A stretch of DNA of 64,000 bases from Carex sylvatica (taxonomy: Eukaryota; Streptophyta; Magnoliopsida; Poales; Cyperaceae), in assembly GCA_964058845.1 (NCBI GenBank), contig CAXKVR010000006.1, positions 434,001-498,000 of the forward strand, read 5' to 3'. The notes beneath the pieces are model-generated. The model had not been told where the DNA came from, made no database searches, and worked only from the letters and a program-made list of their open reading frames with translations. The translations under genes were made by a program, and so were the position numbers. Of the stretch, positions 9,620-22,899 are shown one piece after another; the first letter of the stretch is position 1; the number at the start of each line of letters is the position of its first letter.

Positions 9620-12600
9620 TGATAAGCATAACTTACATACACATTCAATATAGTTTTCATCATGAAGTAATACCAAATATCTTGTATTTTGAATATAAAG
9701 AGAATAGAATACACTTAGAATCAAGTTACTGCATTTGTTTGGTTTTAATTTGCAGGAGATAAATAAAAATGAAGAAAAACGAAGAAAAATGTCCAGTGCG
9801 GACGCACAGTTTTCGATACGGCTGCACTGAGTACTTAGATGAATTTCTGGACGCGCGCCAATTTTAAAAATGTATAATAAGCTATTCATCAAAATTCGTG
9901 CAGTTGCATAGATATCGATGCAGCCGCACTCTGGTCGCACAGAAAAAGTTTGAGCCCAGTGTGGGCGCACTGTAGCAGGAGCCAAAAATAGAGTCTGAAC
10001 TTAAAACGGCTACAACTTTTGATTCGTAACTCCGTTTTGGGCATATGACCACTTTTCGAAAAGCCAACGAGAAGATATACAACCTAAGAATCTAAAAAAA
10101 GAAACTTGGAGTCAGTGCGGATGCAGTGGACCAGCAGACAGCCAGAAATACACGTTTTCAACACGGTTTTTATTTTTAGCGAGCCAGGGACGCATTTTTA
10201 CAGCTAAACTTGGACAAGGCAGCCAGGAAAACAAGAAAAAGATAGCACCCACTAACTCCACCTTCTAGCATCTAAATTGGGCATAGTCTTTTGCTATATA
10301 AGGAGAGTTCATTTTCTATTCAAGACAATCTCTCACATCTCTCACATCTCACACATCTCGAACACATCTCACATCTCACATCTCTCATCTTACAACTCAC
10401 TCTCTCTCTCTCTCTCACCTCTTGGTGCATGCCAATTTTCATAAAATATAGCGATAAATCTGCAGCAATTCTAGGAGTTCCGGAAGCTTTTTAAGGAAGG
10501 AGAAGAAGGTCCAAGCAAGATTTCGGTAAGATTGAGGTTCTTGATTCAATAAAGGGTGTAACTATTTCTTTATTTCATTTCTTCTTATTTTTGCCAACTT
10601 TTGTAATGGATCTCTCCAAGAGAGAGTAGATCTCTTTCTAGGAATTTAGGTCAATGCATGAACTTGTTTAATTGTATCTTATTCGGTTATTTGTTTTTAT
10701 CATGATTATTTTATGGGATTTGATGCTAATTTCTGAGATTTATAATTTGTGTTAATTATATAATTAGTACTTAAAATCGATGTAGTTCCGTGTTACACCA
10801 AAAAGGTATAGTACAAAATTTCAGTACATCAAACTGTACCTTTTAACCTTAAATACACTTTCAGTTTAGATTGCAAGTATACAATCCTACCGCGTAGTAT
10901 ATTATCGGGTATTGATCCACAGGGAGTAAGTTTAGATACTAGATTTAGACTTTATTAATTAATTTCATAAAAGAAGTAAGTGCAATAAAGTAGAATAGGG
11001 GGGTTTGTTTAAGTATTCCTAAAGGTTGGGTTCAATACCCAAAAAAGAGGAATTATAAACAATAAATGAAAAATAAAGAAAGTAAAGATTGGTTTGCTTT
11101 CAAGTTAAGGAGATCTAGGGGTATTCGGTCTACAATTCCTTGCTAATTCTATCTATTCGATATTTGTTTAAATTCATGTATGATTTGATGAGGTTTCTAA
11201 CCTAATATGTTATTAAGGGTCACTTTCGTGAATTAATAACGTGCCTAAGCAATTCGGACTTCACAGTTACGTCCTTCATCCTAGCTACCTAGACCATAAG
11301 CTTTTGTTAGTCTCTCATCTCCTCAAATATTGGTACTTCACAGTTACGTCCTTCATACCAATATTCGATTCAATTTGAGATGTCCTAATAAGGGTATGAC
11401 TTCACAGTTATGTCCTTCACCAAGTCCCTAACCCTGATTTCTGTAGTTCTGGTTTGATTTCGCAGTTGGTTAGACCTTAATCAAAACCTAAGGTATTTGT
11501 GTTCATAATTGGTACTCTCCTCTCGTCCTAAATTATTTGGTTCTTTTGAATCCAAAGCGGAACTACATCGATTTTAAGTACTAATTATGTAGTTAACACA
11601 AATTATAAATCTCATAAATTAGCATCAAATCCCATAAAACAATCATAATAAAAACAAATAACCGAATAAGATATAATTAAACAAGTTCATGCATTGACCT
11701 AAACCCCTAGAAAGATATCTACTCTCTCTTGGAGATATCAATTACAAAAGTTGGCAAAAATAAGAAGAAATGAAATAAAGAAATAGTTACACCCTTTATT
11801 GAATCAAGAACCTCAATCTTGCTGAAATCTTCCTTGGACCTTCTTTTCCTTCCTTGAAAAGCTTCCGGAACTCCTAGAATGGCTGCAGATTTATTGTTAT
11901 ATTTTATGGAAATTGGCATGCACCAAGGGGTGAGAGAGAGAGAGAGTTGTATGATGAGAGATGTCTGATGGGTGAGATGAACTCCCCTTATATAGCAAAA
12001 GACTATGCCCAATTTAGAGGCTAGAAGGTGGGGTTAGTGGGTGCTATATTTGCCTTGTTTCCCTGGACTGATATGTCCAAATTTAGCTGTCAAAAAATAT
12101 CTCTGGCTCGTTAAAAATAGAAACTGTGTTGAAAACGTGTAATTCTGGCTGTCTGCGGGTTCAGTGCGTCCGCACTGGGGGTGAGTGCGGATAGATGACC
12201 CGCACTGGTTCAACTTTCCATATTTAACTTAGAAGAAAAATCCTGCAAAATTCCTAAGTGCGTCCGCACTGGTGGTGAGTGCGGGTGGCTGACCCACACT
12301 GATGAATTTTCTGAGTTGTTCTGAAGTTTCTGAAATTGGCTAAGTACTGAGTGCGGGTGGATGACCCGCACTAGAGTTGACTGCGTCCGCACTTGGTTCG
12401 GACTTTTTTCCTGTGAAGTGCTGAGATGTTGAAAATTCGCCCAAGTGCTGAGTGCGTCAGCACTGGTGGTGAGTGCGTCCGCACTGGATCCCAAATTTCT
12501 TTTTTTATTTTCTCATGTTGTAGATCTTCTCACTAGCTTTTCGAAAAGTGGTCATATGTCCAAAACGGAGCTACGAGTCAAAAGTTGTGGCCGTTTTAAG

Positions 12601-13611
12601 TTCAGGCTCCATTTTTGCATTTCTGCTACAGTGCGTCCGCACTAGATCTGACTGCGGGTGATCCATCCACACTGGGAGTATTTTTCTTCATTTTTCATTA
12701 TTTTATGCACTGTAAAGCCAAACAAACGTAGTAACTTGATTCTAGATGTATTATATTCACTTTATATTCAAAATACAAGATATTTGGCGTTATTTTATGA
12801 TGAAAACTAGATCGAATATGTATATAATTTATACTTATTATTCCGCTTTGGATTCGAAAGAACCAAAGAAGTTAGGACGAGAGGAGAGTACCAATTATGA
12901 ACACAAATACCTTAGATTTTAATTAAGGTCTAACCAACTGCGAAATCAAACCGAAACTACAGAAATTTGGGTTAGGAACTTGGTGAAGGACGTAACTGTG
13001 AAGTCATACCCTTATTAGGACATCTTAAATTGAATCAAATATTGGTATGAATGACGTAACTGTGAAGTACCAATATTTGAGGAGAGGAGAGACTAACAAG
13101 AGCTTATGGTCTAGGTAGCTAGGATGAAGGACGTAACTGTGAAGTCTGAATTGCTTAGGCACGTTATTAATTCACGAAAGTGACCCTTAATGACATATTA
13201 GGTTAGAAACATCATCAAATCATACATGAATTTAAACAAATACCGAATAGATAGAATTAGCAAGGAATTATAGACCGAATACCCCTAGATCTCCTTAACT
13301 TAAAAGCAAACCAATCTTTACTTTCTTTATTTTTCATTTATTGTTTATAATTCATCTTTTTCGGATATTGAACCCAACCTTTAGGACTACTTAAACAAAC
13401 CCCTCTATTCTATTTTATTGCACTTACTTCTTTTCTGAAATTAATTAATAAAGTATAAATCTAGTATCTAAACTTACTCCTTGTGGATCGATACCCGATA
13501 ATATACTACGCGGTAGGATTGTATACTTGCAATCTGAACTGAAAGTGTATTTAAGGTTAAAAGGTACAATTTGATGTACTGAAACTTTGTACTATACCTT
13601 TTTGTACTACA
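9620..13611 (+). mobile_element. TG...CA element, family copy 2 (outer), interrupted by copy 3
   Basis: Sense-strand ends are tgataagcataac at 9620 and gtactaca at 13611. Removing the nested copy (10791-12840) and one 5-bp duplication leaves about 1.94 kb. The sense order is: a block with gattcgtaactccgttttg (about 10020), a TATA box gctatataagg (10293-10303), a long CT-rich leader, ttcaataaaggg (about 10546), then the insertion, then repeated acgtaactgtgaagt words (about 12985-13145), then the terminal gatcgatacccg box. The 5-bp flanks gagac and gcgaa do not match well, so the original duplication is decayed or my ends are off by a few bases. No protein-coding region is present. Confidence 0.75.
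10791..12840 (-). mobile_element. TG...TA element, family copy 3, nested in copy 2 with TSD ttccg
   Basis: The element begins tgttacacc and ends atacttatta, flanked by ttccg at 10786-10790 and 12841-12845. Removing it restores copy 2 through tagttccgctttgg. It is the reverse complement of copy 2 over essentially its whole length, so it is the same family inserted in the opposite orientation. It keeps the TATA box (cttatatag, about 11987, minus sense), the block at 12521-12603 with gagctacgagtcaaaa, and several agtgcgtccgcact palindromes (12168-12670). The 5' dinucleotide in sense is TA where other copies have TG, probably one substitution. It is non-coding. Confidence 0.85.
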
Positions 13612-13855
13612 GCGAATCTATATCGTATTCATATATAAAACAATGAAGTATTCATATCTAACTAAAGAAATATTCATAATGACGATTATAAAGTATTCAT
13701 ACATGTTCGAAATAATTTATACAATTCAAAATTCAAAGTCAGATTCATCTCTTTCACCCCACCTCTTCCAAGAAGTATTCATATCTAACATGAAGTATGC
13801 ATATCTAACAAATGAAGTATTCATATCTAACTAATAAAGTATTCATATGTTCCAC
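13612..13855. repeat. Short tandem attcatatctaac-type repeats
   Basis: Irregular direct repeats of gaagtattcatatctaac and close variants fill this stretch. Related words occur at 9445-9475 and again at 44725-45450. No coding potential was found. Confidence 0.75.
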
Positions 13856-13895
13856 TTTGACAACCTTCGCTGGGCTAGCATGGACCCCCTCCAAT

Positions 13896-14041
13896 GGTGC
13901 ACCACACTCTCCCGGTCGAATCTTGACGGTGCACCACTCTCTCCTCGTCGGATCTCGACGGTGCACCACACTCTCCTCGCTAGATCTCGATGGTGCACCA
14001 TGCTCTCCTCGCCGGATCTCGCCGAATCCGACGGTGCACCC
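13896..14041. repeat. 32-bp GC-rich minisatellite with ggtgcacc palindromes
   Basis: The 8-bp palindrome ggtgcacc recurs at 13896, 13928, 13960, 13992 and 14033. The first four are spaced exactly 32 bp and the last 41 bp. Each unit continues with actctcctcg and gatctcga. Overlapping open frames on both strands are by-products of the repeat. Confidence 0.92.
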
Positions 14042-14569
14042 GGGTTAATTAATGCCAATCATTAATAACTACTTTTGTTAGTTAGGACAAGTTGGGCTGG
14101 AGGGACTGTTAGAGGACTACTTCTAGGGGGGCAATATCTTTATTCTTAATAATAATACTAGTATCGTACCCGTGCGTTGCAACAAAAACGTATTTTAAAA
14201 TTGATGGGTAAAATGGACATTAGGAGGAGATAAAGTGGAGTTACGGAGTGAGAACTGGAGGCACTTGACTCAAAGAGGGGTCACATGAGAAGCAGAAGGA
14301 ATTTGAGAGAGAGAGAGGCGAAAGCGCCTGGCTACAATTCACAGATGGAGCGGGGTAGAGGACAGAAAACCCTAGCTGGAGACCCCATCGCTAGCGCGAG
14401 AGAGAGAGTTCATCGCTGGAGACTAGAGAGGGGAAATAATAGACATAATTCCAAAACCTTAACGGGGGGCTCCGTTAATACTTGATCAGCGCACTTCTAC
14501 TGCACAAATATTGATGAAGATCCAAAGGTTTAGATTTTGAATTACACTTAAAAGTGTAATACGCGTCGT
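14042..14569. other. Non-coding intergenic sequence, possibly transposon-derived
   Basis: It contains ctagtatcgtacccgtgcg near 14158-14177, a phrase often seen at the ends of plant repeats, and a purine-rich stretch at 14220-14440. I see no paired terminus, gene or RNA. Confidence 0.4.
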
Positions 14570-14705
14570 ACCATAGACTCACTCATTGTTTGATTTTTAT
14601 TGGTTTGCCACTAGATGAATGCGCACGTCTAGAGTGCATTTCAACCCTTACTATCTCTCTACCAAACTAAGTACATGATGTAGGATTAGTGATCCGAAAG
14701 GTGAA
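14570..14705 (-). mobile_element. Fragment of the TG...CA element family
   Basis: Read on the minus strand, this piece contains tttcacctttcgg, atcactaatcctac, catgtacttagt and gcgcattcatctagtgg. These occur in the same order inside copy 1 (7780-7910) and partly in copy 4 (43190-43310). It stops where the 81-bp satellite begins, so it is a truncated remnant. Confidence 0.6.
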
Positions 14706-16085
14706 ACTAAGTGTGCTGCAAAAGTCTTCGATTGGAGTGTTGTATTAGGGTTGCAACCACTGTCTGCTCTTGCTATCTGGAGATAGTACTAGAGTGCTGC
14801 AAATATTTTCAATTGGAGTGTTGTATTAGGGTTGTAACTACCCTCTTCTCTAGCCATCTCAAGACACTACTAGAGTGCTGCAAAGACTTTTAATTGGAGT
14901 GTTGTATTAGAGTTGCAACTACCATATTCTCTTGCTATATGGAGACACTACTAGAGTGCTACAAAAACTTTCAATTGAAATGTTGTATTGGGATTGCAAC
15001 AACCCTCTTCTCTTCCCATATGGAGACACTACGAGAGTTTTGCAAACACCTTTAATTGGAGTGTTATATTAGGATTGCAACCACCCTTTTATCACGCCAT
15101 TTGGGAACACTACTTGTATGCTACAAAGACTTTCAATTGGAGTGTTGTATTAGAGTTGCAACTACGCTCTTTTCTTTCTGTATGGAGACACTACTAGAGT
15201 GTTGCAAATACCTTCAATTGTAGTGTTGTATTGGGGTTACATCCACCCTTTTCTCTTGCCATCTTGGGACATTACAAGTGTGCTGCAAAAACCTTCAATT
15301 AGAGTGTTGTAAGGGTTGCAACTACCCTCTTCTATTTTCATTTGGAGACTACTAGAGTGCAGCATAGACCTTCTATTGGAGTGTGTATTAAGATTGCGAC
15401 CACCCACTTCTCGCAATCTGCAGATACTATTTGAATGCTGCAAAGACCTTTAATTGGATTGTTGTATTAGGATTACAACTAGCCTCATCTTTTGTCATCT
15501 GGAGACACAACTAGGGTGCAACAAACACCTTTAATTGGTGGGTTGTATTAGGGTTGCAACCACCATCTTCTCTTGTCATTTGGAGACATTACCAGTGTGC
15601 TACAAACACCTTCAGTTAGAGTGTTGCATTAGGGTTGCAACTACCCACCTCTCTTGCCATCTAGAGACACTACTGGTGTGCTGCAAAGGCCTCTAATTGA
15701 AATGTTGTATTAGGGTTGCAACTATCATCTTCTCTTGTCATCTGGAGACACTATTAGTGTGTTGTATTATGATTGCAACTATCATCTTCTCTTGCCATCT
15801 TGAGACACTACTAGAGTACTGCAAAGAACTTCAATTGGAGTGATGTATTAGGGTTGCAACTATCCTCTTCTCTTACCATATGGAGACACTACTATAGTTC
15901 TACAAAGACGTTCAATTGGAATGTTGTATTAAGTTTGCATCTATCATCTTCTCTTGTCATATGGAGACACTATTAGAGTGTTGTAAACACCTTCAATTAG
16001 AGTGTTGTACTATGGTTGCAACCACCATTTTCTCTTGTCATTTAGGAACACACTACTAGTGTGTTGCAAAGACCTTCAATACTGG
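14706..16085. repeat. 81-bp tandem satellite, about 17 copies
   Basis: A head-to-tail array has the consensus features ttggagtgttgtattaggg, ttgcaac(t/c)a(c/t)c, cttctcttgccatctgg, agacactactag and gtgctgcaaagac. The word attggagtg recurs at 14731 and 14812, giving 81 bp. Copies are diverged from one another and several are shortened. A single related unit sits at about 8830-8915. Short open frames rich in Cys and Leu are repeat artefacts. Confidence 0.93.
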
Positions 16086-16511
16086 GAAGGGCTGCCATGA
16101 GGATCGAACATACGTTCAATGATAGACAACGGAATTTGCAAAGAAGGAAGAGGAATGGTGTTGTTGAGTAATTTTGTAATTTGGCGAGAAAGGTGCAATC
16201 GGATATTCAATGAAAAATCCAAAACAATTGAGGAATTAGTGAGCGAGGTTCGAGACCAATGGAGAATTCTAAACTCAATAGGCGCTAGACAATAAGGCCA
16301 CCGGAGGATGATTTTTTTCATTTTTTTGTTTGTTTTTTGTTTCACTTCAGTTTATGTTGTTTTTGTTCTTACTTTCTTTACGTTTTTTTCTGTACTTCTA
16401 TTTCTCTCTTTATATATGGGGCTTTCAGCACTCGGAAATCCATCAAATGTAACTATTTGCAGTTATTATAAATGAGGACTTGACCCTTTTTATTCTTCAA
16501 AAAAAAAAAAA
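16081..16511 (+). mobile_element. 5'-truncated LINE (L1-type) 3' end
   Basis: A plus-strand frame running to TAA at about 16276 translates as LLSNFVIWRERCNRIF, continues EELVSEVRDQWRIL and ends NSIGARQ. This is the characteristic C-terminal tail of plant L1 reverse-transcriptase ORF2 proteins. About 220 bp of 3' UTR follow, then an A-rich tail at 16499-16511. The left edge is abrupt against the satellite at about 16081, as expected for 5' truncation during target-primed reverse transcription. I could not define a target duplication. Confidence 0.8.
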
Positions 16512-17284
16512 GAGTTTTTTAAAACATTGTATAAATTTGATTATTGTGGTTCAGTTGCTAATACAGGTCCATGAAAAAAAATTAATGTACGCTACACGGC
16601 CTACAAGCTTTCTTCATTTACCACATTTATGGTGGGTCTGGTTAACAAATTAAATATCTCATTGCTTTCATAATTCGTTTATTAATTTATGTACGAAAAA
16701 CAAGACTTCACTTTGTTTGGGATTCCTATAATCTTGTGAAAAAATGAAAATAAACGTGGATTATGTTTTTTAGGCTTAACTAATTTGTTTTGTTGATATT
16801 TGAATATTCCTAAAATATTTGTGGCTTGGATTCCAAATATTTTATGATCAAAGACTACATGCCAGTGCTATGCTATAGTAATTGATCCAAGAAAAAAGCA
16901 TCACAAAATTTTCTTATGCAACTAATCAAAGAAAAAGCATCACAAAATTTGCAGTAAATAATGTACAAAATTGACTAGTTAATTTTTGATTGATTTAATG
17001 TCCTGATTTACCCCATTCCCTGAAACCCAAATATCCCCACGGTAAAGAAAATGAGTTGCCTTGGTTTTGTAAAATAAATACTACTAAGTTTCCCACCTCC
17101 TGAAGCTGAATTACCTATATATTGATACAACTTGAGGGCATCAAAAATCTTCTACCTTGCTACCAACCCCTAAAGTTGTTCATATTTACAAACTAAGATG
17201 ACAGAAAGAAAAAATAAAAAATAAAGTACAGAAGTACAACATGAAGGACACGAAATATATAAGAGGAAGATAAAAAACAAAAAT
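16512..17284. other. Intergenic DNA and helicase 3' UTR
   Basis: AT-rich, with a short local repeat caaagaaaaagcatcacaaaattt at about 16890 and 16925. From about 17150 it is probably the 3' UTR of the helicase on the minus strand. Nothing else was recognised. Confidence 0.5.
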
Positions 17285-20026
<2,742 letters not shown>

Positions 20027-20466
20027 GGAGAAAATGAGGGTTTTTGGTTAGATCGAATTGAATCGTCGGAGAGGTGAAGAAAGAGAAAACGGGACTCGAG
20101 TACTTGACAACCGAAGAGGAAGGAAAAAGGGAAACGAGATGGGTTCGGATTTAATAAAGTTGAACGGATCCAAACTGTGACTAACCGCCAGACTGATAAG
20201 CGATAACAGTGTAATAGTGTGAATGCGTATTCTCTGCATTAACTCAAAAGGTATCGTATCATTTGAGTCAGTGAATGTCAACCGTCCAATCTGTTTTAAG
20301 ATTCGTGTGAACTAGATATGCACTAATATTGAAAGATCCATATATTATAAGCAAATGTCAGATTGACTTTGTTTAAAATCAGACAATTGAGATTCATTAA
20401 CTCAAAAATTCTCTTTTGAGTTAATGAAGATGATAAGAATTTGTAAGTGTTGTAATGGCATTTAAG
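20027..20466. other. Helicase promoter region and intergenic DNA
   Basis: The sequence directly upstream of the helicase ATG is purine-rich on the plus strand (gaagaggaaggaaaaaggg), which means a CT-rich leader for the minus-strand transcript. No clear TATA box was found. There is no other gene. Confidence 0.4.
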
Positions 20467-20940
20467 TAGGGGTGCAAAAAAGATCGTTGTTCGTGGCTCG
20501 ATTGTAAGTTCGTAACTCACACTTAACTCGTTCGTTAATAACTCGTTTGTTATTGGAATGAACTGTTAACGAACTAGCTTGCTACTAGTTCGATCCAGAA
20601 TAAACGAGTTCAAATTGGAGCTTAGCTTGCTCGTCAGCTCGCGAACTAGCTCCGTTAGGCATCAATTTGTGAATTTGTATGAATTTGTGTGCATTTTATA
20701 CTGTTCAGCTTATTTCAGCTCAATCCAAAAAGTTTGTAGAATTTATTTTTTTCTTAAAATAAGATCCAGCCAAATCTAGCGAGCCAGCTCATCAACTCGC
20801 GAGCTAGCTCAAGTAACGATTTCAAGCTGAGATTTGAACTCGGACTCCTAAAATCAACTCGGTCGTGACTCAATCGAGACAGCTCATAACAAATTCAAAC
20901 TGAACCCAACTCATAACGAGCTAGCTCGTTACCACCCCTA
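20467..20940. mobile_element. hAT-type MITE with taggggtgc ends, TSD catt(t/c)aag
   Basis: The left end is taggggtgcaaaaaagatcg and the right end is cgttaccacccctа-type sequence closing at 20940, forming short inverted termini. Flanks are catttaag (20459-20466) and cattcaag (20941-20948), an 8-bp duplication with one mismatch. The interior is made of gagctagctcg/aactcg words and is non-coding. The 8-bp duplication and TAGGGGTG ends fit the widespread hAT MITE group. Confidence 0.85.
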
Positions 20941-21775
20941 CATTCAAGTTTCAACAGCCAGATAATCAAGCTTTTAAAAACATATAAATGATGTGATGAT
21001 ATTTAAGTATTTAACAGTATAATATCATTTGACGAATTTATTATTTTTTAAATGACAATTAACAATATGCATCTTTAGATTTTTTTTTTTAAATTAAATG
21101 CTTATATTAACTCCATCTATTTCAAAACTTCTTGCAAAAATTAAACATGTGTGGTGAGGTCTAGCAGATCTACAGTCTGTATTAAGAGAATTTTAATACT
21201 AGAGATTTTATAAAATATTTAAACAATTTAATAGCAATTATAATTATGTTTTGTAGAGTTTGACATTAATTTATATTTTTTTCGAGGAAAAAAATGTGAA
21301 TATCTAATCTTCAGATTCTATTAATATGGACACTATATTGTCTACACAGAGTATATGACATGTATAAAATATTTAGTCAATTTATTTTATTTTTAAAAGT
21401 AGCAACTATTTGGAGTCATAATCGTTGTCATTAAATCTCTCCTAATTAAAGTGTGTATGGGAAAATAAACTCATACTTGCAATAACTAACATGCAAATCA
21501 TATTTTAGTTAAATAAAATAAAATCTAATTAAAATTAAAGAATTAAGATACTTCATTATTATCAAATAAAATAAAATCATATTTTTGCTTACCTGCGGCA
21601 GGTATTCTACCGCGCAAATTTTCAAATTGAGCCAAATAGTACAGATTCTGATCAGACGATCCAAATTCCAAATTCAAAAATTGATAGGAAAAAATAAAAA
21701 TATCGATAATGGAAAATCGTTTTGCTATATTTTGAAAGATAAGAAGAATGTTATAGTTTGTAATGTTCAGGACAT
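20941..21775. other. AT-rich intergenic DNA
   Basis: No gene, RNA or repeat family was recognised in this stretch, apart from general AT-richness and homopolymer runs. Confidence 0.45.
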
Positions 21776-22080
21776 TGTAGCTGGACGTTATAAATCATAA
21801 CGTCCAGCTAATTTGATCGCTAATTAACAAAAAAACACTGTAGTTGAACGTTATAGTCTATGAAATCCAACTACAGTGTTTTTCTTTTGCTTTTTATTTT
21901 GATACAGCAAATCATAGCAAAAAAAATAATAATAACTGTAGCTAGGCTTCATAGATCATAACGTTCAACTACAGTGTTTTTGATTAATTAGTAATCATTA
22001 ACGATTGGATTAACTGGATGTTATGGTTTATAACATCCAGCTAGTGTCATGGACGTTATAAACCATAACATTTTTTTTCT
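21776..22080. repeat. Cluster of five near-perfect hairpins sharing an acgttat core
   Basis: Successive inverted repeats: gctggacgttat/ataacgtccagc (21779-21807); a longer stem aaacactgtagtt/aactacagtgttt (21832-21885); a stem tgtagctaggctt...aactacagtgttt (21936-21982); ctggatgttat/ataacatccag (22015-22043); and catggacgttat/ataacat (22047-22073). All reuse the cgttat core and the word ctgtagtt. The interior is non-coding. It may be decayed MITE ends or a stem-loop element. Confidence 0.8.
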
Positions 22081-22899
22081 ATTTTTCGACATTTCACGAA
22101 AGTGTATCTCATAATTGATATTTTATTTTTATTTGTTCTATTAATAAAAAAAATGGGGACATTTTGTCTTGAATAATATTCCACAACATATGGCACTTTA
22201 TTAACAGTATACGGGTTTTAAGGCAATTTTACCCTGAAAAACTGTTAGCAGCTCCCAAGTTCAAATGCAATCACCTCACCACTTTAGTTTCCGTTTTGCT
22301 GTCAATTGATTTATATAAGTCTCCTTGAATAGAAACTGTTTCATCACTCAAGACTGCACCAACAATGTGTTACTCGATACATTCCTATTTCTCTCACAAT
22401 TTGCAAAATATCTATCAAAACCATGCTGTAAATCAAACAAATCTATATACACTAGCAAACATCAATTTCTAAAAATGAACATCTTTGTTTGAAAATGGAC
22501 TTGGAGAGATCAAACTAATAAATTTTTAACATATATTGTATTATTTAATTTTTGAATTCATATTCTCACATGTATTGTTGCTAAATGAAAAGGAATGGAC
22601 AGAGGGAGTTGTGACCTTGTTAGAGTTGGGTTCCTAAACCTTACAAAAATAGTATTAACAAAAACCACAAAAATTAATTTTGTTCTACTGATTTAGACAT
22701 TTGAAAGCGTTACATGTACAACAACTTACAACAAACATGCACTCGTATGATAAGAATGGAAATGCACAAAACTCAATCCGCTGTCAATTTCTAGACAACT
22801 ATATAATCGCAACTGATCATTTGTCAAGTTCAAGAATTTGACTAGATATCTCTAGCTTTTAGAAGATTTGAATTCAACAGGAGCAAAGATACCCTGTAC
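22081..22899. other. Intergenic DNA and probable 3' UTR of the golgin gene
   Basis: The right part, next to the stop codon at 22900, is probably 3' UTR of the minus-strand gene. No other feature was recognised. Confidence 0.4.

Noticed and set aside
7130..13611. Hammerhead-ribozyme retrozyme interpretation of the TG...CA elements
   Set aside because: I looked for the conserved ctgatgag...gaaa core in the right order near the termini and found none, and the copies are longer than typical retrozyme LTRs.
10796..13620. Simple fold-back transposon or palindromic assembly artefact
   Set aside because: The exact 5-bp duplication ttccg at the inner boundaries, and independent family copies at 7130 and 42584, show nested insertion instead.
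14285..14485. 66-codon Arg-rich plus-strand frame
   Set aside because: It arises from gagaga repeats and lacks any domain.
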